This document shows, piece after piece, positions 15,677-24,682 of a DNA stretch of 64,000 nucleotides (position 1 is the first letter of the stretch; every line of letters begins with the position of its first letter). The stretch comes from Leptotrichia wadei (lineage in GTDB: Bacteria; Fusobacteriota; Fusobacteriia; Fusobacteriales; Leptotrichiaceae). The DNA is taken from contig NZ_AP019841.1 of NCBI RefSeq assembly GCF_007990445.1, positions 1,922,001 to 1,986,000 of the forward strand. Direction: 5' to 3'. The notes beneath the pieces are model-generated. The model did no database searches, was not told where the DNA came from, and worked only from the letters and a program-made list of their open reading frames with translations. The position numbers and the translations under genes were made by a program.

Positions 15677-16804
15677 TTAAATTCTTCTTTCCAATTCATC
15701 AAATAATTTATCTCTCAATTTTTCATCATCAATATTATCCATTATTGGACGGAATGAAGATTCAACTATTAATTTTTTTGCCCTGTTTTCAGAGAGTCCA
15801 CGGCTCATTAAATAAAATAATTTAGCCTCGTCAACTTTTCCAACAGAAGCCGCATGTTCTCCAATAACGTCATCTTCACTACAAAATAACGTTGGAATGG
15901 AATCAGCTTTTATTTCATCATTTAATAAAATCGCAAATTCTCCTTCACGCCCTTCAGACTTGCTAGAACCTTGCTTAAAGTAAAGGTTTCCACGGAATAC
16001 CTTTTTAGCAGTATCCTTTACAGCTCCCCTTGCCTGAAGCTCCCCAATCGTTCTACGTCCACGAAATACTACCGAATATTCCAAGTCCAGCTTTCTGTCT
16101 TCATCAGCAAGATATGCAGGCCATACATAAACTTCTGATGAATCTTCTTCAAGATATGATTTATGGCTTATCGCATTAATTTTCCCACCTAATTCAACGC
16201 TATAATATTCGGTTTTTCCTTGTCCCATTGTTTCAATTTTCGATGATTCAAAATTAGAGCTTTTGGTATTTAATGTCTGTATTTTTATAATTTTTACTTC
16301 TGAATTTCTTCCAGTAACCACTTTGATAATTCCATTATGATAAACTGGTGTTTCATCTAGTGAATCATAATTAATAATTACTGTAACTTTTGCAAAATCT
16401 TCCACTTCAATTACATTATAGTCAACTAAAAAGTTATTTTCCTTATTTGTATGATAATTTAAATAAATTGGCTTATCAATTTTTTTTCTTTCTCCAATTT
16501 TCAAATATTTCCCTTCGTTATAAAAAGCAAAATTTTGTTTTTTGAAAAAATCTCCTAATCCATAATCATTGTCATTTTTCAATTTTTCCAATTCTTCTAA
16601 CGACTCATTTATATTTTTTATAACAACTCCATCCTGATTTTCATTTTTTATTTCCAAATTATTAAATTCCTTAAATGCTTCAGGTTCTTCATACTGGTAG
16701 CCTACTCTTTTCCAATTAACCTTTTCAAGCGTTTTATATTCTTCAAAGATTTTTAATCTGTAATCGCTGTTATCAAGATTCTGTATGCTTGATTTTTCTA
16801 ACAT
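15677..16804 (-). CDS. sufD: Fe-S cluster assembly protein SufD
   Basis: A 375-residue SufB/SufD-family protein with the beta-helix core of the family (KVIINYDSLDETPVYHNG onward) and the C-terminal signature SVGKVDEAKLFYLMSRGLSE followed by AKKLIVESSFRPI. SufD partners SufB and SufC in the scaffold complex. The chosen ATG follows GAGAGGAG. It is separated from sufB by about 140 bases that hold a type B repeat, and from sufS by the R-M insertion, so this operon has been invaded twice. Confidence 0.93.
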   Translation of the reverse strand: MLEKSSIQNLDNSDYRLKIFEEYKTLEKVNWKRVGYQYEEPEAFKEFNNLEIKNENQDGVVIKNINESLEELEKLKNDNDYGLGDFFKKQNFAFYNEGKYLKIGERKKIDKPIYLNYHTNKENNFLVDYNVIEVEDFAKVTVIINYDSLDETPVYHNGIIKVVTGRNSEVKIIKIQTLNTKSSNFESSKIETMGQGKTEYYSVELGGKINAISHKSYLEEDSSEVYVWPAYLADEDRKLDLEYSVVFRGRRTIGELQARGAVKDTAKKVFRGNLYFKQGSSKSEGREGEFAILLNDEIKADSIPTLFCSEDDVIGEHAASVGKVDEAKLFYLMSRGLSENRAKKLIVESSFRPIMDNIDDEKLRDKLFDELERRI

Positions 16805-16849
16805 TTTCTCTCCTCTCATTTTTTAAGCAATAAATGTATTTGTAATTTT

Positions 16850-16931
16850 TTTTGAAAAGGGGTCAAGACCCCTTGCTAGATAATATCTATTTTATACAAT
16901 TTTAAATCCATATAGTTATCAAACAGATCTA
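16850..16931. repeat. Type B repeat between sufB and sufD
   Basis: AAGGGGTC and GACCCCTTGC form a strong hairpin, and the end TATAGTTATCAAACAGATCTA matches the right terminus of other type B copies with small changes. It is transcribed inside the suf operon and could affect sufD levels. Confidence 0.65.
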
Positions 16932-16942
16932 AAGTCTTTTAA

Positions 16943-18355
16943 TTATCCAATTGTTCCTTCAAGTTCCAATTCAATCAGCTTATTCAATTCAACTGCATAT
17001 TCAAGCGGTAATTCTTTTGAAATTGGCTCAACGAATCCTCTTACAATCATCGCCTTTGCCTCATCTTCGCTAATACCCCTTGACATCAAATAAAATATTG
17101 CTTCGTCACTTATTCTTCCAATTTTTGCTTCATGTCCAATATCCACACTGTCGTTATTTATATCAATTATTGGTATTGTATCTGAAGTTGATTCATTATC
17201 CAGCATTAATGATTCACATTCTACAGTTGACCTTGTTCCCGTTGCTTCTGGCAGAACTTTTAAAAGCCCCCTGTAAAAAGCTGTTCCTCCATTTTTTGAA
17301 ATAGATTTTGAATGAACTGTCGAGCTTGTATTTTTTCCCTGATGAATAATTTTACATCCTGTGTCTAAATATTGCCCAGCTGCAGCAAATGTAACTCCTG
17401 TAAATTCACATCTTGAACGATCTCCCTTTAAAATACTCATTGGATAAAGCATAGAAACTCTTGATCCAAATGATCCTGACACCCATTCTATTACTCCGTC
17501 TTCTTCCACCAATGCTCTTTTTGTATTTAAGTTATACATATTTCTTGACCAGTTTTCAATCGTAGAATATCTTAATCTTGCTCCTTTTCTGACAAAAAGT
17601 TCCACTGCTCCTGCATGTAATGCATTTTTTTGATATTTAGGTGCTGAACATCCTTCGATAAAATGTAAATCTGCCCCTTCATCAACAATTATAAGGGTAT
17701 GTTCAAATTGTCCAGCTTCTGGCGCATTTAGCCTAAAATATGACTGTAACGGCATTTTTACCTTTACTCCTTTTGGAACATAGATAAATGATCCTCCAGA
17801 CCATACTGCTCCGTGCAATGCTGCGAATTTATGGTCATTGACTGTAATTAATGTCATAAAATATTCCTTTAGCATATCTCCATATTTTACAATTGCTGTT
17901 TCAATATCTGTATAAATCACTCCTTGTTCTTCCAGTTCCTTATGAACGCTGTGGTAAACTACTTCAGAATCATACTGTGCCCCTACTCCTGCAAGTGACT
18001 GCTTTTCAGCTTCTGGAATACCAAGTCTGTCAAACGTATCTCTTATATAGCTTGGCACATCATCCCAATTTTCATTCATTGGTGTCGAATCAGGCTCTAA
18101 ATAATGTACAATGTCATTCATGTCAAGGTCTGATAAATCTGGACCCCAATCAGTCATTGGCTTTGAATTATAAACTTCCAATGCCTTTAATCTAAATTCC
18201 CTCATCCATTCAGGCTCATTTTTTCTTTCTGAAATTTTTTTAATAATTTCTGGAGTAAGCCCTTTTTCAACTTTATATCTATAATGCTCTTCATCCTTTA
18301 TATCATAAACACCACGCTCAATATCCGCAATATATGTTTTTTTTCTATTTTCCAT
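16943..18355 (-). CDS. sufB: Fe-S cluster assembly protein SufB
   Basis: A 470-residue SufB. Diagnostic segments include FAALHGAVWSGGSFIYVPKG, EGCSAPKYQKNALHAG and the C-terminal IGHEAKIGRISDEAIFYLMS. SufB is the scaffold subunit on which the nascent cluster is built. The start is uncertain: the internal ATG before ENRKKTYIAD fits other SufB proteins better than the ATG six codons earlier, though neither has a strong ribosome site. It is 32 bases after sufC. Confidence 0.96.
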   Translation of the reverse strand: MENRKKTYIADIERGVYDIKDEEHYRYKVEKGLTPEIIKKISERKNEPEWMREFRLKALEVYNSKPMTDWGPDLSDLDMNDIVHYLEPDSTPMNENWDDVPSYIRDTFDRLGIPEAEKQSLAGVGAQYDSEVVYHSVHKELEEQGVIYTDIETAIVKYGDMLKEYFMTLITVNDHKFAALHGAVWSGGSFIYVPKGVKVKMPLQSYFRLNAPEAGQFEHTLIIVDEGADLHFIEGCSAPKYQKNALHAGAVELFVRKGARLRYSTIENWSRNMYNLNTKRALVEEDGVIEWVSGSFGSRVSMLYPMSILKGDRSRCEFTGVTFAAAGQYLDTGCKIIHQGKNTSSTVHSKSISKNGGTAFYRGLLKVLPEATGTRSTVECESLMLDNESTSDTIPIIDINNDSVDIGHEAKIGRISDEAIFYLMSRGISEDEAKAMIVRGFVEPISKELPLEYAVELNKLIELELEGTIG

Positions 18356-18387
18356 TATTCCCACACTTTCCATTCTGTAATCAAATT

Positions 18388-19134
18388 TTATAATCCTAAT
18401 TCTTCTTTTATTTTAGCATAACCTTCTTTTTCAATTCTTTCCACTAATTCTTGTCCGCCTGTCTTTACAATCTTTCCATTCATCAAAATATGAACAAAAT
18501 CAGGCTTCAAATAGTCAAGAACTTTATCATAGTGAGTAATTATAAGCAAAGCTGTATCCTTAGTCTTTAACTTTTGAACTCCTTCAAATACAATCTTTGT
18601 CGCATCAATGTCAAGTCCAGAATCAGTTTCATCCAGAATAGCCAATTTTGGCTCTAAAACTGCCATTTGCAAAATTTCATTCTTTTTCTTTTCTCCACCA
18701 GAGAATCCAACATTTAAATGTCTATCTGCATATTCAGGATTTATATGAAGTTTTTCCATTTTTTCCACCAACTCATTGTGAAATTGCATCAAATATTGTT
18801 TTTCTCCAGTAACAGCCTCTTTTGCTGTTCTCAAGAAATCCTCCACAGTAAGCCCTGGTATTTCCTCTGGATATTGGAATGACAGGAAAATCCCCTTTTT
18901 AGCCCTTTCATCTACAGCAGCATCATTAATATTTTCTCCATCTAAAATAATGTCCCCAGAAACCAGTTCATGTTTTGGATGTCCCACAAGAATACTTGCA
19001 AGCGTAGATTTTCCAGCTCCATTAGGCCCCATAATTACGTGAACTTCCCCTTTGTTTATAGTTAAATTTAATCCTTTCAGGATTTCCTTTCCTTCTACTT
19101 CCGATTTTACATTTTTTAATTCTAATAAACTCAT
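18388..19134 (-). CDS. sufC: Fe-S assembly ATPase SufC
   Basis: A 248-residue ABC-type ATPase: Walker A MGPNGAGKSTLASILVGHP, signature VGFSGGEKKKNEILQ, Walker B LAILDETDSGLD, and the switch His in LLIITHYDK. The order sufC-sufB-sufD and the FSGGEKKKNE form of the signature identify SufC. It drives conformational change in the SufBCD scaffold. It is the first gene of the operon, with a GGAGG site, and the roughly 480-base gap upstream must hold the suf promoter. Confidence 0.97.
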   Translation of the reverse strand: MSLLELKNVKSEVEGKEILKGLNLTINKGEVHVIMGPNGAGKSTLASILVGHPKHELVSGDIILDGENINDAAVDERAKKGIFLSFQYPEEIPGLTVEDFLRTAKEAVTGEKQYLMQFHNELVEKMEKLHINPEYADRHLNVGFSGGEKKKNEILQMAVLEPKLAILDETDSGLDIDATKIVFEGVQKLKTKDTALLIITHYDKVLDYLKPDFVHILMNGKIVKTGGQELVERIEKEGYAKIKEELGL

Positions 19135-19627
19135 GTTAATTTTACCTCCAAAAAAATTTTATAAACATATCCAAATTCTCATAAATTTTATAAACTAAAT
19201 ATGTTCGATAACCTATTTTTTTATTTTGTTTAAATATTATGATACGGCTACACGAACAAATCTTCCAAGAATTGAATAAAGTATATTTAGCAATTTGCAT
19301 TTTATTTTTAAATTTAATTCCTAAACTAATTTTATCATAAATTTATTTGTTTATCAAATTAAATATCTTTACAAATATTAATTTTTTACATTTTTTCAAT
19401 AATTTAGACTTTCAAAACAAAAATAATTAGCAATATAAAACTTTATAATAGATTTTTTTTTAAATATATAGTAAAATGATTTCAAGAAGAATGTAATAAA
19501 TAATAGTTATTCAAAATCTACAATAAATTTATTATTTCAACAAAAACTATATAATATCATTCCCTATTTAAATAGCGAATTTTTTATTATAAAATGAATT
19601 TTCTTTGACACAAGGAGAGTGAACGAA
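19135..19627. other. Divergent intergenic region between sufC and rel
   Basis: No gene is visible in this very AT-rich stretch. It carries a short type B-like piece (ATGTTCGATAACC near 19201) and a type C half-site (ATTCCCTATTTAAATAGCGAA near 19560). It must contain the promoters of the suf operon and of rel, but several weak matches compete and I cannot choose among them. Confidence 0.6.
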
Positions 19628-21892
19628 ATGGATGAAAAAAGCAAATTAAAAAACGACTGGAAAATGACAGATGAGGAAATGGGAAATACAAATGTTCCTA
19701 TAATAATAAATAAAAGCTATGATGAACTGCACCAGCAATTGACAGATGCAATTAGAAAAAATAATCTAGATGTGGATATGGACAAGATTTCAGAGGCTTT
19801 TACGCTTGCTTACGAGTCGCATATTGGGCAAAAGAGAAAAAGTGGGGAAGATTATATTTTACATCCAGTTGAAGTGGCAGAAATATTAGTTGATATGCGT
19901 ATGGACACAGATACGATTGTGGCTGGGCTGCTTCATGATGTAGTTGAGGATACGCTTATTTCTTTGTCGGATATAGAGTATAACTTTGGAACAGATGTAA
20001 AAAAACTTGTGGATGGCGTTACAAAACTTAGAAATTTGCCGAGAACAAATAGTAAAAAATTGGAAAATATACGAAAAATGGTTGTTGCAATGTCGGAAGA
20101 TATTCGGGTTGTAGTTATAAAGCTGGCAGATAGACTTCATAATATGAGAACATTGAAATATATGACGCCTGAAAAACAGCTGGAAAAATCTAAAGAAACT
20201 CTTGAAATTTATGCGCCAATTGCCCATAGAATCGGGATGGCTAGAATAAAATGGGAACTTGAGGACATAAGTTTTAGATTTTTGTATCCAGATGACTATT
20301 ATGAAATTAAAGATCTTGTTAATTCCAAAAGGAAAGAACGTGAAGAATACACTGCAAAATTTATTGAAAAAATAAGGGAAGATCTTGAAAAAAATAATAT
20401 AAAGGGAGAAGTTACAGGACGTCCAAAGCACCTATACAGCATTTACCGAAAAATGCACGAAAAGGAAAAAAAATTTGTTGACTTGCATGATTTAATCGCA
20501 ATAAGAATTATCGTTGAAAAGAAAAATGAATGCTACAATGTACTTGGAATAATTCACGATTTATTTATTCCAGTATTTAAACGTTTCAAGGACTATATTT
20601 CACAGCCAAAGCCAAATGGATACCAGTCCATTCATACAACAGTAAAAGGACCGAATGACCAAAATGTAGAGATTCAAATTAGAACAAGAAAAATGCATGA
20701 AATTGCAGAAGAAGGGGTTGCTGCACATTGGAAATACAAAGATAAAAAAGCAAAATCTAAAAATGAAAAATTTTATGCGGATGCAAAAAAATTGACAGAT
20801 TCAGTTCAGAGAAAAATGGATGAAAAGGAGCAAAAGGGATTTGCTCAGGAAGTTACTGGAGATGTGCTTAAACAGACAATATTTGTATTTACGCCTAAAG
20901 ATGATGTTGTGGAAATGCCTAGAAATTCAACTGCCCTTGACTTTGCATTCCAAGTTCATACACAAATTGGGTATAGAACAATTGGAGTAAAGGTAAATGG
21001 AAGAATTACACAGCTTAATCAGGTGCTTAAAAATGGAGATAAAGTCGAAATTATGACTTCTAAAAGCATTAATAAAGGACCTGGAAAAGACTGGATAGAA
21101 ATGGTAAATAACCATAGTTCACGTGTAAAAATCAGAAAATGGTTCAAAGATAAGGAATTTGAAGAAAAGTCTAAAGAAGGGGAACAAATTTTAGAAAAGG
21201 AATTTGAACGGCTTGGATTGAAATTAAAGGATATGCTTGAGGATGAGCGGGTTTTCCTTTATATGAAAAAATTCAATATTCCTGATAACAAGACGTTATT
21301 TTACAGATTCGCCATCGGAGATTTGTCACTTGACGGATTTTTAAATAAATTTGAGAAAAAGGAAGAAAAGGCTCTGGAAGAAGTGCTTGAAGAAGAAACA
21401 GAAAAGGCGAATAAGCAAAAGGAAAAAAATAATGGCGGTATTAAAATATCTGGAACTGAAAACACAATGTACCGTTTTGCAAAATGCTGCAGTCCGCTTC
21501 CAGGCGATGAAATAAGAGGTTATGTGACACGAGGACGTGGAATTGCAATACATCGCTCTGACTGTGAAAACTTTATTTCCCTTATGGAAAGAGAACCTGA
21601 AAGGGAAGTCGACGTCTACTGGGATAAATCTGCAATATCTGCCAATACAACATACGAATTTAACTTCACAATAAAAGCTTCAGATCGAAACGGATTGCTT
21701 CTAGATATAATCCGAATTTTAAACGAATATAAAATGAGCCTTTTAAATGTAAATACAAACACTTTTAAGGAAAATGGAAACAAACGAATACTTATACATT
21801 TAAGAATAACAATAAGAAGCCGTGAAGATTTTGAAAGATTGGCAAATAATTTAAAATCAATGTCAGAAGTAATTGAAATAATAAAAAAATAA
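19628..21892 (+). CDS. rel: Bifunctional (p)ppGpp synthetase/hydrolase (Rel)
   Basis: A 754-residue long RelA/SpoT homologue with the full domain set. The HD hydrolase motif is in VAGLLHDVVEDTLISLSDIE, the synthetase region includes KPNGYQSIHTTVKGP, the TGS domain follows (IFVFTPKDDVVEMPRNSTAL), and a zinc-finger-like CCSPLPGD block and C-terminal ACT domain close the protein. Because the hydrolase motif is intact, this is probably the main bifunctional stringent-response enzyme. The ATG nine bases after GGAG is preferred to the upstream GTG, which is too close to that site. Confidence 0.96.
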   Translation: MDEKSKLKNDWKMTDEEMGNTNVPIIINKSYDELHQQLTDAIRKNNLDVDMDKISEAFTLAYESHIGQKRKSGEDYILHPVEVAEILVDMRMDTDTIVAGLLHDVVEDTLISLSDIEYNFGTDVKKLVDGVTKLRNLPRTNSKKLENIRKMVVAMSEDIRVVVIKLADRLHNMRTLKYMTPEKQLEKSKETLEIYAPIAHRIGMARIKWELEDISFRFLYPDDYYEIKDLVNSKRKEREEYTAKFIEKIREDLEKNNIKGEVTGRPKHLYSIYRKMHEKEKKFVDLHDLIAIRIIVEKKNECYNVLGIIHDLFIPVFKRFKDYISQPKPNGYQSIHTTVKGPNDQNVEIQIRTRKMHEIAEEGVAAHWKYKDKKAKSKNEKFYADAKKLTDSVQRKMDEKEQKGFAQEVTGDVLKQTIFVFTPKDDVVEMPRNSTALDFAFQVHTQIGYRTIGVKVNGRITQLNQVLKNGDKVEIMTSKSINKGPGKDWIEMVNNHSSRVKIRKWFKDKEFEEKSKEGEQILEKEFERLGLKLKDMLEDERVFLYMKKFNIPDNKTLFYRFAIGDLSLDGFLNKFEKKEEKALEEVLEEETEKANKQKEKNNGGIKISGTENTMYRFAKCCSPLPGDEIRGYVTRGRGIAIHRSDCENFISLMEREPEREVDVYWDKSAISANTTYEFNFTIKASDRNGLLLDIIRILNEYKMSLLNVNTNTFKENGNKRILIHLRITIRSREDFERLANNLKSMSEVIEIIKK

Positions 21893-21923
21893 ATTATTCT
21901 TTTATAAAAAGGGGGCGTTATAA

Positions 21924-22061
21924 ATGGATCTAAAATTTTTAATCGCATTAATTGTATTCATATTATTATTTAAAATTCTTATAAATATTACAAAAAAAAT
22001 TATTTTTCTAATTTTTATAGTTGTTATTTTTATGGTTATTATAAATTATTTTAGATATTAA
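21924..22061 (+). CDS. Small membrane protein, 45 aa
   Basis: A short frame with a good GGGGG site eight bases before ATG, placed between rel and a perfect terminator. The product is almost entirely hydrophobic: MDLKFLIALIVFILLFKI, then a short NITKK turn, then a second hydrophobic segment ending NYFRY. It would form one or two membrane helices. I recognise no family. Its place directly after rel, with no other gene before the terminator, suggests co-transcription with the stringent-response enzyme. Confidence 0.6.
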   Translation: MDLKFLIALIVFILLFKILINITKKIIFLIFIVVIFMVIINYFRY

Positions 22062-22100
22062 CTAAATTTATTCAATTTAAACTAGATTCTCTTTTTAAAA

Positions 22101-22146
22101 AAATGTACCTTTAAACATTAAAGTCTATTGGTACATTTTTTATTTT
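22101..22146 (+). terminator. Intrinsic terminator after rel and the 45-aa gene
   Basis: A perfect ten-pair stem, AAAATGTACC with GGTACATTTT, followed by a T tract. Confidence 0.92.
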
Positions 22147-22165
22147 ATAATTTCACAATTCATTT

Positions 22166-22272
22166 TATAGTAAAACTGATTTAAAGCCGAACTCAAAAAG
22201 TATGACTATTTTACTCAAACCCTAAGTCTATATAATATTTAATAGTTTGATGGAATAAAATATTTAGGGATA
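22166..22272. repeat. Type A MITE-like repeat
   Basis: It starts TATAGTAAAACTGATTTAAA and ends near TATTTAGGGATAATAT, matching other type A copies with substitutions. It fills most of the gap between rel and the DeoR gene; the remainder is featureless AT-rich DNA. Confidence 0.65.
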
Positions 22273-22437
22273 ATATCCAAATTTATAGAATTAATCATTT
22301 TAAGTTATATTTTGCAAAAAGTTAAATTACTCAAAAATATTTTTTTTTAATTTTCCACTAAAATCTTTACTCTATCTCAAATATATTTTCTTTCTATATC
22401 CAAAAATAAAATAAGCAATTAGAAAATTCAACTAAAT

Positions 22438-23208
22438 CTATATAATTTCAACTTCACATTCATCAAAAATTTTTTTATAACTTTCCAAATAATCCTTTTT
22501 ATCTTTTTCACAAATAAAAACATCAAAATCAGACAAATTACTGAATTTATAACTTCCTAATATTCCTAATTTCTTATATTCAGTCACTAAAAATATTTTT
22601 TTAGAAATTTTCATTATTTCTTTTTTTGTATTTCCATCATTTAATTCAAAATTCATAACCTTTTCAGCTTCCAGATCTATCCCGGCACTTCCAATAAAAG
22701 CCTTGTCAACATTATATCTTTTTATATAATTAATCGCTTCACTTCCAACATTGCCACCTACTTTTTTATTATACTCCCCGCCTATCATAATAATATCCAC
22801 TTTAGAATTTTTATTAAAATGTGTGGTAATACTAGGCATATTTGTAATAAGAGTTATTTCCTTTTCAGAATTTGCAAGATATTCTGCCGCAATATAATTT
22901 ATACTTGTAATGTCAAAAAAGATTGTTTCTCCATTTTCAATATTTTCTATAATTTTTCTTGCAACAGTTTCCTTTTGCTTTGTTCTATTTATAATTCTTT
23001 CCTCAAGAGTGCTTGAATGTACCAGTTCCTTTAGTAAAATTGCACCTCCATGGGTTCTTTTCAATTTTCCTTCCTGCTCTAGCCTTTTCAAATTTTTTCT
23101 TATAATAACTTCTGAAACATTAAATTTTTCTGCCAAATCAGTAACTTTTACTTTCTTTTCATTTTCTAAAATTTCTAATATTTTTTCCAGTCTTTCATCC
23201 AAAAACAT
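22438..23208 (-). CDS. DeoR-family transcriptional regulator
   Basis: A 256-residue DeoR-type sugar-pathway regulator. The N-terminal HTH reads KVKVTDLAEKFNVSEVIIRK followed by the family hallmark LKRTHGGAILL. The C-terminal DeoR sensor domain contains FFDITSINYIAAEYL and the ITLITNMPS and IIMIGGEYNKKVGG segments of the sugar-phosphate isomerase-like fold. Family members bind phosphorylated sugars. It lies just downstream of the aldolase gene on the same strand, and near the divergent glycyl-radical enzyme genes, so it is the likely local regulator. GGAG sets the start. Confidence 0.9.
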   Translation of the reverse strand: MFLDERLEKILEILENEKKVKVTDLAEKFNVSEVIIRKNLKRLEQEGKLKRTHGGAILLKELVHSSTLEERIINRTKQKETVARKIIENIENGETIFFDITSINYIAAEYLANSEKEITLITNMPSITTHFNKNSKVDIIMIGGEYNKKVGGNVGSEAINYIKRYNVDKAFIGSAGIDLEAEKVMNFELNDGNTKKEIMKISKKIFLVTEYKKLGILGSYKFSNLSDFDVFICEKDKKDYLESYKKIFDECEVEII

Positions 23209-23268
23209 AACAAATCTCCAATACTTTTTATAATTATCCAAATTATAGCAAAATTTTCAAAACTTTAT

Positions 23269-23377
23269 TAGATCTATTCGCTAACCTAATTTTTTTATTT
23301 AACAAGAAATCAAGCTCCTTGCTTCAGAACGTTTGTTTTATTAAATTTTAAATAAATATAGTTTCCGAACAAGTCTA
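23269..23377. repeat. Type B repeat, complete copy with terminal inverted repeats
   Basis: The ends TAGATCTATTCGCTAAC and GTTTCCGAACAAGTCTA are imperfect inverted repeats of 17 bases. The interior contains CAAGCTCCTTGCTTCAG. At about 109 bases it is the most complete type B copy in the window. Confidence 0.72.
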
Positions 23378-23422
23378 TTAATTATGCTAGAATTAGGTTT
23401 TGAAAAGTTCAAGAAGCCAGAA

Positions 23423-24139
23423 CTATAATAAATCAAGCAATGTTTTATCTCCATAAACTTTTTCCCAATCTGAATTAAAAGTATCCATGCTCCAGTCTGT
23501 ATAAGGATGATAAATTAATTTTTCAAAAACATCTGGAGCTACAGTTACCGATTTTGCACCAGCCAGAATTGTTTCGTGAACTTGTCTTACATTCTTAAAC
23601 GAAGCACCTAATATTTTAGGCTCAAAAATTCTTTTATACTGCGACAATTTTTCTTCATCTGTTTTTTTATTCATTTCAAGAATTTTATAGGCATCCTTCA
23701 CAATTTCAATTCCATTTTCCCCAATATTGTCAGAACGGTTAATATATGGAGCCATGTATTCTGCCCCTGCTTCTGCCGCCATAATTATCTGTTGAGGTGA
23801 CAAAATCCCTGTTGCAGTTATTTTATGCCCATCCTTTGCCAAAATTTTCATGGCTTTTATCCCTTCAGGCGTTACAGGAATTTTTGTATAAAAATTTTCT
23901 CCGAACGTATCACGTAAAAGCTGCACTTCCTTTACCATTATTTCAGCTGTGCTTCCCACAGCCTGTGCATGCACAATCTTGTCTCTTCCAATAATATCAA
24001 AAATATCATTTATAATCTCTTTAAAATCTCTTTTTTCCTTCGCAATAATAGTAGGATTTGTAGTAACTCCTGCTATCGGAAAAATATCACTAATTTTTTT
24101 TATACTCTCCAAATTCGCTGTATCAATAAAATATTGCAT
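23423..24139 (-). CDS. fsa: Fructose-6-phosphate aldolase (transaldolase family)
   Basis: A 238-residue class I aldolase of the TalB-like/FSA group. QYFIDTANLESIKKISDIFP and IAGVTTNPTIIAKE open the barrel, and the Schiff-base lysine lies in NFYTKIPVTPEG. LGASFKNVRQVHETILAGA is the C-terminal signature. FSA cleaves fructose 6-phosphate or 1-deoxy analogues to glyceraldehyde 3-phosphate and a ketone. The third ATG has the best spacing from GAGAGG. It is divergent from the glycyl-radical enzyme and activase genes and adjacent to DeoR; in E. coli fsaA sits with ybiW/ybiY in the same way, suggesting a shared pathway. Confidence 0.9.
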   Translation of the reverse strand: MQYFIDTANLESIKKISDIFPIAGVTTNPTIIAKEKRDFKEIINDIFDIIGRDKIVHAQAVGSTAEIMVKEVQLLRDTFGENFYTKIPVTPEGIKAMKILAKDGHKITATGILSPQQIIMAAEAGAEYMAPYINRSDNIGENGIEIVKDAYKILEMNKKTDEEKLSQYKRIFEPKILGASFKNVRQVHETILAGAKSVTVAPDVFEKLIYHPYTDWSMDTFNSDWEKVYGDKTLLDLL

Positions 24140-24312
24140 TTTCATCATCCTCTCTTTTTCGTTTTTTGTTAAAACAACAATTCTATATTTTAATTAGTTT
24201 CGTTTTATTTCGATATTATTTTAATATATAATTTAAAAAATGTCAATGCTTTTTTTCAAAATTCGTAAAAATTTTGATTAAATAATTAACTTTTTTGTGC
24301 TATAGTTAAATT

Positions 24313-24385
24313 GTAATAAAGAAACAATCATGTACAATAAATAACGACAATAGCTAGTTCAAATTTGAGCTAGCTTTTTGTTTTT
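24313..24385 (+). ncRNA. Candidate short RNA ending in a palindromic terminator
   Basis: AGCTAGTTCAAATTTGAGCTAGCT is nearly a perfect palindrome and is followed by TTTTTGTTTTTT on the plus strand, a strong terminator. No plus-strand gene lies upstream in the gap, so something short must be transcribed into it. An extended -10 (TGCTATAGT, near 24300) could start a RNA of about 70 nt. Confidence 0.5.
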
Positions 24386-24407
24386 TGAATTTTGATATAA
24401 TATTTCT

Positions 24408-24570
24408 GGGTTCGTTATACCCAATTTGTGCATGATCGGGAGTGGTGTCCAAATGAAACAGGATATAGTCAACTTGTGGTTATTTACTACATCCTAAGCA
24501 GAAGATAACACCCCAAAATGAAAAAATAATTTTCCCCCTGCAATTATTATTTATTGCAGATTTTTTTATA
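24408..24570 (+). ncRNA. Candidate structured RNA with terminator upstream of the activase gene
   Basis: A TATAAT box at 24396 would start transcription at GGG. The RNA would form a GGGT/ACCC hairpin, a long stem closing GGTGT with ACACC, an inner AGGAT/ATCCT stem, a GTGGT/ACTAC tip with unpaired purine-rich loops, and finally a CTGCAAT/ATTGCAG hairpin with seven T. The GC content is clearly above that of the flanks. A separate promoter for the activase follows, so it is either an independent small RNA of about 160 nt or a riboswitch-like leader. I compared it mentally with ZTP/pfl, T-box, SRP and 6S RNA and saw no match. Confidence 0.55.
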
Positions 24571-24588
24571 AATTTTTTTCAAAAACTA

Positions 24589-24617
24589 TTGACAAATTTT
24601 AAAAAATAATGTAAAAT
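24589..24617 (+). promoter_or_regulatory. Sigma-70 type promoter of the activase/glycyl-radical operon
   Basis: TTGACA and TAAAAT with exactly 17 bases between, about 65 bases before the activase start codon and just after the RNA terminator. Confidence 0.82.
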
Positions 24618-24682
24618 CGAAATATAAAGAAACAAAATGAAATAAAAAGATATTTTTAAAGAAAAAAAGAAGGGTGAAACGT

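Noticed and set aside
24408-24570. Known riboswitch or housekeeping RNA (ZTP/pfl, T-box, SRP, 6S)
   Set aside because: None of the conserved core sequences of these classes is present, so it is listed as unassigned.
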